This document shows, in pieces, positions 35,855-45,468 of a DNA stretch of 64,000 nt. The stretch is from assembly GCF_030546575.1 (NCBI RefSeq), contig NZ_JAUOTN010000006.1, positions 124,001 through 188,000 of the forward strand. The letters run 5' to 3'. Every line of letters begins with the position of its first letter. Position 1 is the first letter of the stretch. The notes beneath the pieces were generated by a model, which did not search any database, had not been told where the DNA came from, and was given only the letters and a program-made list of their open reading frames with translations. The position numbers and the translations under genes were made by a program. Source of the stretch: Pontibacter coccineus (lineage in GTDB: Bacteria; Bacteroidota; Bacteroidia; Cytophagales; Hymenobacteraceae).

Positions 35855-38227
35855 TCACCATTTAAAGTTCCAGGTAACAGAGGGCAGCGGGAAAGGGATC
35901 AGCGACACCTTTTTGGCCTGCACCTTTGTATTTGTGCCGTAAGGTGTTCCTTCGCTGTCGATGTAGTAGAGGAACGGATTGCGGCGGCCATACACGTTGT
36001 AGATCGCAAAGGTCCAGCTCGATTGCAGCCTTTGCCGGGCTTTTCCCTCCAGCGTGGCGGACAAGTCCAGCCGGTGAAAGGGCTCCATCCGGAAACTGTT
36101 GCGCTCGCCGTATTGGTAGTTTACCGTCCCTTCGATCAGGTAGCGTCGCTCAGGCATGGTAGTCGCCTGCCCCGTTCCGTAGACGAAGCTTCCTCCGAAT
36201 GTCCAGCGCGGATTGTAGGTATAGGTGGCCACTACCGACAAATCATGCCGACGGTCGAAGCGGGCAGGGAAGGTGCGGCCCCGGTTAATGTCGGGGAAGG
36301 TGCGCTCGGTCCGTGACAAGGTATAGCCGAGCCAGCCCTGCAGATCGCCGTAATTCTTACGAAGGAAAAACTCCGCCCCATAAGATTCGCCGCTGCCCCG
36401 CACAAACTCGTATTCCAGGTCGCGGTTGCTCGGACCGGCCACAAATCCCTCGCGATACTCCAGCTGGTTTTCCATCGTCTTATAATAGAGTTCCACAGAG
36501 CCTTCGTACATGTTCTGGCTGAAGCTCTGAAAGTACCCGATCGCATATTGGGTCGCCCGCTGCGGCTCTACAATCGCTGAGCTCGGCACCCAGACATCCA
36601 ACGGCAGGGTGGTATAGGCGTTGGAAACCAAATGGAGGTACTGCGCCGATCGGGTATAGCTGGCCTTGACAGACGAAGCAGCACCCAAGGTATAGCGCAA
36701 TGAAAAACGCGGCTCCAGTGCCTGAAAGACCTTCACCCGCTCTCCTTCGGCATACGCCACAGAATCAATAGCGCGTTGGTTTTGGTCGAATTCATAAAAA
36801 GTAAAAGGGCCAATCTGCGCAAAATAACTGCCGCGTATACCTAGGCTCAGCAAGAGCCGATCGGTTACGTTCCAGTCATCGGACAGGTAGAGGGCAGCTT
36901 CTTGAGCCGTTTTGGAAAGAACCCGATCTGTAGAGAACACATCGCCCTCGGCTGTTTCAGCGCTGCCCGTGCGGGGGCGCAGGGTATGGTGGGTGTACTG
37001 CACGCCGTATTCTAATTGGTGCCGTGCCGAGGGGGAATAGACAAAGTCAGTTTTGACTGTATAATCCCGAATGCCCGTCTCCACGGTCGTGGTGATGTCG
37101 GCAAAATCCCAGGAGAAATCAAAAGCATAGTGGGTCAGTATACCTGAAACATCTACAGAGTGCCTGTCCGAAAATTTGTGGTTCCAGCGAGCGGTGGCCG
37201 CGGCGTTGCCCCATTGGAAGTCAGCCTCAAAGCGCCCGGAAGAAAGGGTAAGCGTGCCCACATCCTTGCCATAGTATCCGCTCAGGTATAGCTTATCTTT
37301 GGGAGACAAGGTATAGGAGACTTTCCCGTTGAAATCGTAGAAGAAATAAGGCACGCCGCCTTGCTCGGTGTCTCGCAGAAAAGGGCCGAACAATACATCC
37401 ACATAGGTGCGGCGGGCCGAGAATATGAACGCAGCTTTGTCTTTTAACAACGGCCCCTGCACCGTCAGGCGGGAAGCGATCAGCCCGATACCGCCCTCGG
37501 CCTGGAGACTGTCAGCACTTCCTTCGCGCAGTTCCACATCCAGCACCGACGAGAGGCGCCCGCCATACCTGGCGGGCATGTTTCCTTTGATCATCGTAAC
37601 CCTGCCGATGGCATCGCTGTTGAAGACAGAGAAGAAGTTGAGCAAGTGCCCCGGATTGTACACCACCGCCTGATCGAGCAGAATCAGGTTCTGATCGGAA
37701 CCACCGCCGCGCACATAAAAACCTGTGTTGCCTTCGCCGCCGGATTGTATGCCCGGCATCAGCTGCACCGTCTTCATGATGTCGGTTTCGCCAAACAGCA
37801 CAGGCAGCGTCTTGACCGATTGCATCGGGATGTCGAGCTCGCCCATGGTGGCGGTTTGGGTAATGGGCTGGAGGCGTGTGCCGATGACTTCCACCTCGCG
37901 GGTGCTGTAGGTGGCTGGCGTGAGTTGTAGATCGAGCGTTTCGTTTCTGAAGAGCTGAAGCGGTGTTTCCTGGTTTTCGTAACCGATGTAGCGGATAACC
38001 AGGGTATAGTTACCGGGTGGGGCACTCAGGCTATACCTGCCGTCGGGCTCCGAGATGGTACCAATAGAGGGACGTTCCTTCAAGCTAATGGAGGCGCCAG
38101 CTAGTGTTTGGGCAGTGTTCGTGTCGAGCACCTGACCACGCAGTACAAAGCTGTCCTGCGCCCGCGCGGGGAGCACGTACAAGAGTAAAAGCGGCACAAA
38201 CAGGTATAAGAAATGTCGTAGTTGCAA
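35855..38227 (-). CDS. TonB-dependent receptor with carboxypeptidase-regulatory-like domain
   Basis: A 790-residue outer-membrane transporter. It has a signal peptide ending PARAQ, a CarboxypepD_reg-like domain (about 28-110; GQVLDTNTAQTLAGASI), a plug domain with MKTVQLMPGIQSGGEG, GFYVRGGGSDQNLILLD and YGGRLSSVLDV, then a 22-strand barrel ending TWNFKW with terminal aromatic. It is the first gene of a pair with DUF4249. The substrate cannot be inferred. Nine iterated words in 2.4 kb make it one of the denser genes, in contrast with the orphan SusC-like receptor. Confidence 0.92.
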   Translation of the reverse strand: MQLRHFLYLFVPLLLLYVLPARAQDSFVLRGQVLDTNTAQTLAGASISLKERPSIGTISEPDGRYSLSAPPGNYTLVIRYIGYENQETPLQLFRNETLDLQLTPATYSTREVEVIGTRLQPITQTATMGELDIPMQSVKTLPVLFGETDIMKTVQLMPGIQSGGEGNTGFYVRGGGSDQNLILLDQAVVYNPGHLLNFFSVFNSDAIGRVTMIKGNMPARYGGRLSSVLDVELREGSADSLQAEGGIGLIASRLTVQGPLLKDKAAFIFSARRTYVDVLFGPFLRDTEQGGVPYFFYDFNGKVSYTLSPKDKLYLSGYYGKDVGTLTLSSGRFEADFQWGNAAATARWNHKFSDRHSVDVSGILTHYAFDFSWDFADITTTVETGIRDYTVKTDFVYSPSARHQLEYGVQYTHHTLRPRTGSAETAEGDVFSTDRVLSKTAQEAALYLSDDWNVTDRLLLSLGIRGSYFAQIGPFTFYEFDQNQRAIDSVAYAEGERVKVFQALEPRFSLRYTLGAASSVKASYTRSAQYLHLVSNAYTTLPLDVWVPSSAIVEPQRATQYAIGYFQSFSQNMYEGSVELYYKTMENQLEYREGFVAGPSNRDLEYEFVRGSGESYGAEFFLRKNYGDLQGWLGYTLSRTERTFPDINRGRTFPARFDRRHDLSVVATYTYNPRWTFGGSFVYGTGQATTMPERRYLIEGTVNYQYGERNSFRMEPFHRLDLSATLEGKARQRLQSSWTFAIYNVYGRRNPFLYYIDSEGTPYGTNTKVQAKKVSLIPFPLPSVTWNFKW

Positions 38228-38270
38228 GTCCGGGAATCAGCTGTTCTAACAATACGACAGAAACAGCGGA

Positions 38271-38858
38271 TTATGCCAAAGGTTTGTGCTGAAAGCGGGT
38301 ATATTTTCGGAGCCAAAACTGGTAGCCCACCACAGCCAGCATGGCCGTGCCGGTGCCTACCAAAGCCCCGCCCAAAATGTCACCCGGATAGTGCACGCCC
38401 AGGTAGATGCGGCTATACGAAACCAGCACGGCCCAGAGCACCAGCACGATCTTAAAGATCAGGTAGCGGTCGGAGAGGATCAGGTTAAAAAAGACGGCCA
38501 GCGCAAAACCCGTGGAGGCGTGGGAGGAGAGAAAACCAAACTTCCCGCCGCAGCCCTGCACCAGGTTCACCATAGCCGAAAGCTCCGGATCGTGACAGGG
38601 ACGCAAACGGGCAAAATAAGGTTTAAAGATACCAGAAGCCACATAATCAGCCAGTCCGATACCTGCCACCGCCATCAGCAGCATGGGGATGCTCTGCATT
38701 TTATAGCGCCAGATAATGTAGCCGATCAGCAAAAGATAAAAAGGAATCCAGAAGTACTTATTGGAAACCGTAACCATAATAGCGTCCCAGAACGGACTCT
38801 GTTGCTCGTTCAGGTATAGGAACAGTTCCTGGTCCAGTTTCTCCAGTTGATCCAGCAT
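38271..38858 (-). CDS. PAP2-family membrane phosphatase
   Basis: A 195-residue inner-membrane phosphatase with about five to six helices. The three PAP2 motifs are visible: KPYFARLRP (K-x6-RP), SSHAST (PSGH type, catalytic His) and SRIYLGVHYPGD (SR-x5-H-x3-D). Likely substrates are undecaprenyl pyrophosphate or phosphatidic acid; the sequence does not decide. Its start is 2 bp after the hemF stop, so they are co-transcribed. Confidence 0.9.
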   Translation of the reverse strand: MLDQLEKLDQELFLYLNEQQSPFWDAIMVTVSNKYFWIPFYLLLIGYIIWRYKMQSIPMLLMAVAGIGLADYVASGIFKPYFARLRPCHDPELSAMVNLVQGCGGKFGFLSSHASTGFALAVFFNLILSDRYLIFKIVLVLWAVLVSYSRIYLGVHYPGDILGGALVGTGTAMLAVVGYQFWLRKYTRFQHKPLA

Positions 38859-38860
38859 GC

Positions 38861-39760
38861 TTATTGAACGTTGATCCAGTCGATTTCCTTCTTGAGATAG
38901 CCCAGCGTTTTTTCTTCTGGTCCGCCCGCTTCCGGCTGTTGGTTGTATACCCAGGAGGCATGCAGCGGCAAACTCATCAGGATGGACTCAATGCGTCCGT
39001 TAGTAGCCAATCCGAACTTGGTGCCACGGTCATAAACGAGGTTAAACTCCACGTAGCGACCACGGCGGATCAGTTGCCACTGTTTCTCGCGCTCCCCGAA
39101 AGGCAGATTGCGGTTCTGGTTGATGATAGAGGTATAGAATGGTGCAAAAGCATAGGCCACATCGCGCACAAAGGCAAAGCGCTCCGCCATACTGATCTCG
39201 TCGGTGGCCATCAAACGATCGAAGAAAATGCCGCCTACGCCACGTGTCTCGTTGCGATGTTCATTAAAAAAATAATCATCGGCCCATTTCTTGAACTCGG
39301 GGTAGTAGGATGGGTGGTGCTTGTCGCATACTTCCTTCATGGCCTGGTGGAATTCCCGCGCCTGTTTCACATCCACATAAATAGGCGTCAGATCAATACC
39401 GCCCCCGAACCAGGCCGTACCGTCACCCGCTTCGAAATAGCGCACATTCATGTGCGTGATCGGCACCATGGGGCTGTGCGGGTGCATCACCACCGAAACA
39501 CCCGTCGCAAAGAACTTAGGATCCGGCATCTGCAGCATTTTCAGGAATTGGGGAGAGAGCTCGCCCTGTACAGCAGAGAAGTTGACGCCACCTTTTTCGA
39601 GCACGTTGCCGTTTTCGATGATGCGGGAAATACCGCCACCGCCCTGTTCGTGCTGCCATTCGTCTTTCTGGAAAGTAGCACCGCCATCACAGTTTTCAAG
39701 GTCACGTACCAGGTCCAGCTGGAACTGGCGCATAAAAGCTTCAACTTCTTCTCTGAACAT
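38861..39760 (-). CDS. hemF: Oxygen-dependent coproporphyrinogen III oxidase
   Basis: Oxidatively decarboxylates coproporphyrinogen III to protoporphyrinogen IX in haem synthesis, using O2. From MFREEVEAF (39760) the protein is 299 residues. Signatures are GGGGISRIIENG, SVVMHPHSPMVPITHMNVRYF and AWFGGGIDLTPIY, plus the C-terminal FNLVYDRGTKFGL and LPLHASWVY blocks. The frame extends to 39790 but the added residues are not family-like. It is the first gene of an operon with the PAP2 phosphatase. Palindromes at 39809 and 39874 lie just upstream, in the region shared with the divergent E1 gene. Confidence 0.95.
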   Translation of the reverse strand: MFREEVEAFMRQFQLDLVRDLENCDGGATFQKDEWQHEQGGGGISRIIENGNVLEKGGVNFSAVQGELSPQFLKMLQMPDPKFFATGVSVVMHPHSPMVPITHMNVRYFEAGDGTAWFGGGIDLTPIYVDVKQAREFHQAMKEVCDKHHPSYYPEFKKWADDYFFNEHRNETRGVGGIFFDRLMATDEISMAERFAFVRDVAYAFAPFYTSIINQNRNLPFGEREKQWQLIRRGRYVEFNLVYDRGTKFGLATNGRIESILMSLPLHASWVYNQQPEAGGPEEKTLGYLKKEIDWINVQ

Positions 39761-39808
39761 TTTATAGACGTTAGATGTAAGACACAACACATTAGACTTT
39801 AAATATTA

Positions 39809-39824
39809 ATCTAATTAATTAGAT
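39809..39824. promoter_or_regulatory. 16-bp perfect palindrome upstream of hemF
   Basis: ATCTAATTAATTAGAT reads identically on both strands and lies 49 bp before the hemF start. It could be a repressor or activator site overlapping the hemF promoter. Chance is not excluded because the surrounding DNA is AT-rich. Confidence 0.4.
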
Positions 39825-39873
39825 AGATTCAGTCTTGAATTATGACACTCACTTAAAATTAAAAGATTGACAG

Positions 39874-39924
39874 TTACACAATACTGTATAAATACTTTTA
39901 CAACATTTACACAGTATTGTGTAA
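39874..39924. promoter_or_regulatory. 14-bp perfect inverted repeat, likely operator
   Basis: TTACACAATACTGT (39874-39887) and its exact reverse complement ACAGTATTGTGTAA (39911-39924) flank 23 bp. The right arm with one base more on each side is itself near-palindromic (TTTACACA-GTAT-TGTGTAAA). Two facing copies of a site between the divergent hemF and E1 genes are the layout expected for cooperative regulator binding. Confidence 0.55.
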
Positions 39925-40040
39925 ATCCCATCACAAAAGTGCCCAAAATTACCAAATAAACCCCGCTCTACCGAACATTCGTAAGGATTTCAGAAAAAGG
40001 GCTTTTTTGCTTAACTTCGGGCAATAACTACGCGCAACCT

Positions 40041-42119
40041 ATGTCAAAAGAACTGATGGAGGCATTTAAGATCGATACAGCCATTCTTAAGAAAGCCTAC
40101 CGACTCATGATAACTGCCAAGACGATGGCAGACACCTACGAAGAAAATAAAACCATTTGCAGCAAGTATGTGCACAGCACCTCGCGCGGACACGAAGCCA
40201 TACAACTGGCGGCCGCCTTTCAGCTAAAGCCTTACGATTTTGCCGCGCTCTACTACCGCGACGACTCCATGATGCTAGGTATTGGCATGCAGCCCTACGA
40301 ACTGATGCTGCAACTGATGGCCAAAGCCGATGACCCCTTTTCTGGCGGCCGCACCTATTACGGACACCCATCGCTGCGTCGCGAAGGCTTCCCGACCATA
40401 CCGCACCAAAGCTCGGCCACCGGTATGCAGGCTATACCTGCCACGGGCATGGCACATGCTATTTCCTATTTCGAGTCGCAGGGGTTAACCAACGGTGAGG
40501 AGAAGCCCGTGGTACTCTGCTCGCTCGGCGACGGTTCCGTGACCGAAGGCGAAGTTGCGGAGGCATTCCAGATGGCCGTGCTCAAGAATCTGCCGATCGT
40601 ATACCTGGTGCAAGACAATGACTGGGGCATTTCGGCCACGGGCAAAGAGATGCGCGCCATGGATGCTTATGAGTATGCGGCCGGCTTTAAGGGGATGGAG
40701 CGCCTGCGGGTGAATGGTTCTGACTTTACAGAGTCGTACGAAGGGATGCGGGTCGCCTTTGAGTATGTGCGGGAGGTGCGTAAGCCGATTCTGGTGCATG
40801 CCAAGGTGCCTTTGCTAGGCCACCATACTTCCGGCGTGCGCCGGGAGTGGTACCGCGGTAACAACCTGCAGGAACACAGCGTGAACGACCCGATCCCGAA
40901 ATTGCGCCAGGCGCTTCTGGAAGCGGATGTGACGTCCGAGGAAATACAGTGGCTGGAGCAGGAAGCTCAGAAAGCAGTGACTGAAGATTATCAACGTGCT
41001 TTGGATGCTCCTGTGCCTGACCCTATCACATTCGACCAGCACGAATTTGCCCCGACACCCGTAACTGAGGAAAAAGGCGAGCGCAGTCCTTCCGGTGCTG
41101 AAAAAACCATTATGGTGGACGCGGCCCTGCATGCCGTGGACGATATTCTGCGAACCTACCCCGAGGCGCTGTTTTATGGCCAGGACGTAGGAGGGGAACT
41201 CGGCGGCGTTTTCCGTGAGGCAGCTCTGCTGGCCAAGAAATACGGCGACGCCCGTGTGTTCAACACCCCAATTCAGGAAGCCTATATTGTAGGTTCTACT
41301 GCAGGTATGTCCGCCGTGGGAGCTAAAGCCATTGTCGAGATCCAATTTGCCGACTACATCTGGCCGGGTATGAACCAGCTAGTAGAGGAGCTCTCTAAGA
41401 GCTGTTACCTGTCCATGGGCAAATTCCCGGTGCAGTCGCTTATACGTGTGCCAATTGGCGCCTATGGCGGCGGCGGCCCCTACCATTCCGGCAGTATCGA
41501 ATCCACTTTGCTGACCATACGTGGCATCAAGGTGGTTTACCCGAGCAACGCCGCTGATATGAAAGGCTTGATGAAAGCCGCTTTCCTGGACCCGAACCCG
41601 GTGATCATGCTCGAGCACAAAGGCCTGTACTGGTCGAAAGTAGCCGGCACCGAAGACGCCAAGACCGTGGAGCCAGACGAAAACTACATACTGCCACTCG
41701 GAAAAGCGAATGTCGTGCAGCACGCCAGCGACGAAGAGATCCGCATGGGCAACTCCATGACGGTGATCACCTACGGAATGGGCGTATACTGGGCCAAAAC
41801 GGCCTCTAAAAAGTTCAAAGGCAGCGTAGAGATACTCGACCTGCGTACATTAAACCCATTGGATTTTGAGGCGGTAGTAGCTTCAGTTCGCCGCCATGGC
41901 AAAGCCTTGGTACTGACCGAAGAACCACTGATGAACTCCTTTGCCGAGTCACTGGCCGGTCGCATCTCCAAGGAGTGCTTCCAGCAGTTGGATGCGCCCG
42001 TCTATACCTTGGGAGCCGCCAACCTGCCGGCTATACCTTTGAATGTGGAACTGGAGAAGATGATGCTGCCGAACCCGGAGAAAGTGGCTGCAGCCATGGA
42101 GGAGTTGCTAAACTACTAA
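40041..42119 (+). CDS. 2-oxoacid dehydrogenase E1, fused alpha and beta subunits
   Basis: A 692-residue thiamine-diphosphate enzyme. Residues 1-330 are an E1-alpha domain with the ThDP motif GDGSVTEGE...QDNDWGIS, and residues 355-692 are an E1-beta domain (DVGGELGGVFREA, IQFADYIWPGMNQL, GAYGGGGPYHSGS). Such alpha-beta fusions are normal in Bacteroidota and act on branched-chain 2-oxoacids or pyruvate in a complex with E2 and E3. E2 and E3 genes are not adjacent. The acidic linker near 330-355 joins the two halves. Closed by a strong terminator. Confidence 0.93.
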   Translation: MSKELMEAFKIDTAILKKAYRLMITAKTMADTYEENKTICSKYVHSTSRGHEAIQLAAAFQLKPYDFAALYYRDDSMMLGIGMQPYELMLQLMAKADDPFSGGRTYYGHPSLRREGFPTIPHQSSATGMQAIPATGMAHAISYFESQGLTNGEEKPVVLCSLGDGSVTEGEVAEAFQMAVLKNLPIVYLVQDNDWGISATGKEMRAMDAYEYAAGFKGMERLRVNGSDFTESYEGMRVAFEYVREVRKPILVHAKVPLLGHHTSGVRREWYRGNNLQEHSVNDPIPKLRQALLEADVTSEEIQWLEQEAQKAVTEDYQRALDAPVPDPITFDQHEFAPTPVTEEKGERSPSGAEKTIMVDAALHAVDDILRTYPEALFYGQDVGGELGGVFREAALLAKKYGDARVFNTPIQEAYIVGSTAGMSAVGAKAIVEIQFADYIWPGMNQLVEELSKSCYLSMGKFPVQSLIRVPIGAYGGGGPYHSGSIESTLLTIRGIKVVYPSNAADMKGLMKAAFLDPNPVIMLEHKGLYWSKVAGTEDAKTVEPDENYILPLGKANVVQHASDEEIRMGNSMTVITYGMGVYWAKTASKKFKGSVEILDLRTLNPLDFEAVVASVRRHGKALVLTEEPLMNSFAESLAGRISKECFQQLDAPVYTLGAANLPAIPLNVELEKMMLPNPEKVAAAMEELLNY

Positions 42120-42137
42120 TTCAGGTATAGAATAATT

Positions 42138-42173
42138 AAAAAGCCCCGCCAATACATGGCGGGGCTTTTTTTA
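42138..42173. terminator. Terminator after fused E1
   Basis: AAAAAGCCCCGCC pairs perfectly with GGCGGGGCTTTTT around AATACAT and runs into T. It also has an A-tract on the other side, so it can serve the convergent Omp85 gene. Confidence 0.92.
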
Positions 42174-42184
42174 TGAAGCAGGTC

Positions 42185-44635
42185 TTAGAAAGGATATCCT
42201 ATACCTATGTTGAGGTTGGTCCTTCGCTCAGCGGGGTCCGTTTGACGGAAAAAGTCGGAGAAGCGGAAGTCACGGATCACAAACTTGTTGCCGTTGATAT
42301 CGCCTGCCGGATCATATACCTGTGTGGCAAAGTCAAAGCGCAGGATCACGACTGAAAAGTTGAGTCGCAAGCCAAAACCTGTTCCGACAGCCAGCTCTTT
42401 GTAAAAGCGGTTGAACTGGAACTCCGAGCCGGGGCGGCTATCAGGCTTGAGCATCCACACGTTGCCGGCATCAACAAACAGCGCCCCGTTCAGGAACCCA
42501 ACCATATTGAAGCGATACTCGGCACTGGCCTCCAGCAGTACTTCTCCCGGCTGCTCTGCCACGTATGGACGCTGTACGGTTTCTCCGTCTACTTCATCGG
42601 TACGCAATGTACGGTAGGAGCCAGGGCCCAAACGGCGGGCTGTCCAGGCGCGAACGCTCGCAGCACCGCCGGCAAAAAAGTACTTGTCGTAAGGCAGGGC
42701 GCTCGAGCCAAAAAGCGGGCCACCCACCCCCGCGTTAACCCTGTAAACAAAGTAACGCTGGCCACCCAAAGGAATGTAGCGGCGATAATCCGGGTTGATC
42801 TTGGCATATTGAAATTGACGCAAATTGCCAAATTCCGGCAAAATACCAAGCTTGGAAGAAAGTCCGCCCACCTCGCTGAGCACACGTATGTAGCGCGCGT
42901 TGCGCGACTGAATGAAATCGTTGGTGTTATAGATCAGGTTGAATCCGATAAAAGAAACAAAGCCGCTCCGGAAACTTTCAATGAAAGAGCGACTCAGGTC
43001 ACTCAACTCTCTCAGATCAGCTTCGAAGGTAGGGTCGATGCGACCAACCTGGATCACGTTCACGTTCACGGGTGAAAACACATACTGCACCGTAGGCGTT
43101 TGCAGCGGACGCGGGTATTTGTACCAGATATAGTCCAGGGAAGCCTCATAGAGCGTGCGCTGAAACTCCAAGCGGTTTACGTTGGTGTAACCAGCATACA
43201 GACGGGTGCGAGGATTGAAGTCCTGCAAAATGTTTTTGCCACCGAAAGGCAGAATGAACAATGGAAATGTCAGGGCGGCGTCACCACCAAACTCCCGTAT
43301 CATCACCGTCTTTTCCGGGTTGGATATGTTATACTGTCCTTCCAGACCACCCCGGATACCCAGCTCCAGGTTCTCGGCTCCCCCAAACACATTCCTTATT
43401 TTTAACCGGACGGTAGAAAAAGGTCCCGGACGACGCTCCGAATAGGTCAGTCCCAACTCGGTCGTTTCCTGAAACTTTTTTGAAGGAACGGCATTGACAA
43501 AGGCATTGAGCTGATTACCGGACAGCGAATCTGTCAGGTCTGTGATTTTGCTGTAACTGACGTTGTTAAACTGAAACACGTCCATTTCGGCCAGTCGCCT
43601 TTGCGTGAGCGAGGTCCTGAACTGGCTGTATCGCTGGCCAGGGTAGATGGATACCTTTTTGTCTAAAATGTTAGGCGAGAACTTCTGGTCATAGGCCAGG
43701 TATTTCACATTGTTGTACTCCAGCGTGTCCCGTACCAGGCCAAAGCGGTCTGCGTCAGTTTTGAAGTATACGTTCCGGATGGTATAGGCTTTATGGGCAG
43801 ACTGGTCTTCCGGGTTCTGGATGATGGTATTCACCTTAACCGTATTTCCTCCGAAACTGGTATCTACTTCAAACTCTGTATAGGCACGGGCAAAGTCAAA
43901 ATACCCGTTGTGGCGAATCATTTCGTACAGGCGGTCCCGCTCGGCGCTAATCACCTGCTCGTCATATACATCGCCGACTTTGAGCAAAGACCGGTCTTCA
44001 TACCGCTTCACGACCTTTAGCAGGGAATCATCGGGTATGGTGTAGCTGAACTCGCTGTAGCGGTAAGGCTCGTTTTCCTCGATGTTGAGCGTAATGTATA
44101 CCTTCTTGCCCTTTTCCTGCTTCTCATAGCTCAGTTCGTGATTAAAGAAGCCTTTGGTGTTCATGTAGATCTCGATCTGGTCCATGGTGCGCCCCATCAG
44201 TAGGGAGTCGTAGATGGCAGGGGGCTCGCCAATCTGCATGAGCAGGTTGCCTTCTTCCTTGCGATCGCGCTGCCGGGCGATGCGGCGGTCAAAGCGGTCT
44301 TGTATCCGGCGGGACTTGGTGGAATCACCACCTACCTCGGCTATTTTTTCAGCGCGTTTTGTGCGAAGCTCCTCAATTCGCTCGTCAATGCGCGAGGGAC
44401 TGTAAAACTTTTTACCGAAATTATAAATGGCCAGGTATGGGGTGGAAGCGAGGAAGGTGCGGTTCGGTTGCTGTTCGTAGAGCGCCTCAATATCAGTCTG
44501 GCTAACATGGTTTATCCCTTTGGGCTCTATACCTAGCAGGAGTTGCTCGTTCTCGCCCAGATTTTTGGTGGGCACACAGGCAGCTAAACTAATAATTGTA
44601 ATTACCAGCCCGAATATGTAACATCGTGTTCTCAA
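42185..44635 (-). CDS. Omp85/BamA-TamA family outer-membrane protein (lipoprotein-like start)
   Basis: An outer-membrane assembly-type protein of about 816 residues. From a TTG at 44635 it begins with a short signal and a lipobox (SLAAC) followed by VPTKNLGENEQLLLG, typical of the Bacteroidota BamA/TamA-like lipoprotein group. A charged helical insert is present near 90-125, POTRA-like repeats follow to about 420, then a D15/surface-antigen barrel ending NIGIGYPF. The open frame to 44764 overlaps the divergent methyltransferase and is not credible. The start lies only 15 bp from that gene. Confidence 0.85.
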   Translation of the reverse strand: MRTRCYIFGLVITIISLAACVPTKNLGENEQLLLGIEPKGINHVSQTDIEALYEQQPNRTFLASTPYLAIYNFGKKFYSPSRIDERIEELRTKRAEKIAEVGGDSTKSRRIQDRFDRRIARQRDRKEEGNLLMQIGEPPAIYDSLLMGRTMDQIEIYMNTKGFFNHELSYEKQEKGKKVYITLNIEENEPYRYSEFSYTIPDDSLLKVVKRYEDRSLLKVGDVYDEQVISAERDRLYEMIRHNGYFDFARAYTEFEVDTSFGGNTVKVNTIIQNPEDQSAHKAYTIRNVYFKTDADRFGLVRDTLEYNNVKYLAYDQKFSPNILDKKVSIYPGQRYSQFRTSLTQRRLAEMDVFQFNNVSYSKITDLTDSLSGNQLNAFVNAVPSKKFQETTELGLTYSERRPGPFSTVRLKIRNVFGGAENLELGIRGGLEGQYNISNPEKTVMIREFGGDAALTFPLFILPFGGKNILQDFNPRTRLYAGYTNVNRLEFQRTLYEASLDYIWYKYPRPLQTPTVQYVFSPVNVNVIQVGRIDPTFEADLRELSDLSRSFIESFRSGFVSFIGFNLIYNTNDFIQSRNARYIRVLSEVGGLSSKLGILPEFGNLRQFQYAKINPDYRRYIPLGGQRYFVYRVNAGVGGPLFGSSALPYDKYFFAGGAASVRAWTARRLGPGSYRTLRTDEVDGETVQRPYVAEQPGEVLLEASAEYRFNMVGFLNGALFVDAGNVWMLKPDSRPGSEFQFNRFYKELAVGTGFGLRLNFSVVILRFDFATQVYDPAGDINGNKFVIRDFRFSDFFRQTDPAERRTNLNIGIGYPF

Positions 44636-44650
44636 ACGATTCTCTGCTCT

Positions 44651-45403
44651 ATGTTGTCGAAAGCAATTGTAAAGTACGTAAACGCCCTGCAAGTAAAAAA
44701 ATACCGCAACCAACACCAAGCCTTTGTGGTGGAGGGAGCCAAAAGTGTGCTGGAGCTCCTTCACTCAGACTTTGAGCTGCAGCACCTTTTCATTACCGAG
44801 GAGTTCCTGCAGGAGCATGGCAACAGCCTGAGCAAAGGTACACGATACGAACTTGTTACGGAACAGGATTTAACAAAGGCAGGTACTTTTTCAAGTAATA
44901 ATGCCGGATTGGCCGTCGCCCACATGCGCCAGTTCCCCGGTTTTAGTTTCAAATCCGGTGATTTTACGATCGCACTGGACGATATACGCGATCCGGGCAA
45001 CCTGGGCACCATCATTCGTATTGCAGACTGGTATGGGATTCAAAACATCGTATGCTCCGAAACCTGTGCTGACTTTTACAACCCTAAAACTATATCGGCT
45101 ACCATGGGTTCTTTTACCCGTGTTAAGGCCTACTACCTTAATCTAGGTGCGTGGTTGCGCGAACTTCCGGACGGCATCGCCATATACGGAGCCTCATTGG
45201 AGGGCGAGAACCTGCACCGCATGCAACTGCAGCCGCAAGGCGTTGTGGTGATGGGAAATGAAGCCAATGGTATACGTGCTGAGGTCGCCGGCGAAGTGAA
45301 CCAGCTTATCAAGATACCTGCTTTCGGCAAAGCCGAGTCGCTGAACGTAGCCACGGCTACTGCCATCATCATCGACAACTTTATGCGCCATGCCGGGACC
45401 TGA
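44651..45403 (+). CDS. TrmH/SpoU-family RNA 2'-O-methyltransferase
   Basis: Methylates ribose of rRNA or tRNA. The 250 residues start MLSKAIVKYVNALQ, the usual N-terminal substrate-binding domain, with FVVEGAKSVLEL. The SPOUT knot motifs follow: DDIRDPGNLGTIIRIADW (motif 1), VVMGNEANGI (motif 2) and LNVATATAIIIDNF (motif 3). It is transcribed away from the Omp85 gene with 15 bp between start codons, so its promoter must lie inside the Omp85 reading frame. Confidence 0.92.
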   Translation: MLSKAIVKYVNALQVKKYRNQHQAFVVEGAKSVLELLHSDFELQHLFITEEFLQEHGNSLSKGTRYELVTEQDLTKAGTFSSNNAGLAVAHMRQFPGFSFKSGDFTIALDDIRDPGNLGTIIRIADWYGIQNIVCSETCADFYNPKTISATMGSFTRVKAYYLNLGAWLRELPDGIAIYGASLEGENLHRMQLQPQGVVVMGNEANGIRAEVAGEVNQLIKIPAFGKAESLNVATATAIIIDNFMRHAGT

Positions 45404-45410
45404 AACAAAT

Positions 45411-45438
45411 GAAGCCTCCGAACAGAGGCTTCTTTTGC
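45411..45438. terminator. Terminator after TrmH-family gene
   Basis: GAAGCCTC pairs with GAGGCTTC around CGAACA and is followed by TTTT. It lies between two convergent genes. Confidence 0.85.
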
Positions 45439-45468
45439 AAACAATATAATTGCCTAACAAACAGTCTA

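Noticed and set aside
38864-39802. A 312-codon open frame opposite hemF
   Set aside because: It lies entirely antisense to a well-supported hemF gene and its peptide has no domain pattern; it is a GC-driven shadow frame.
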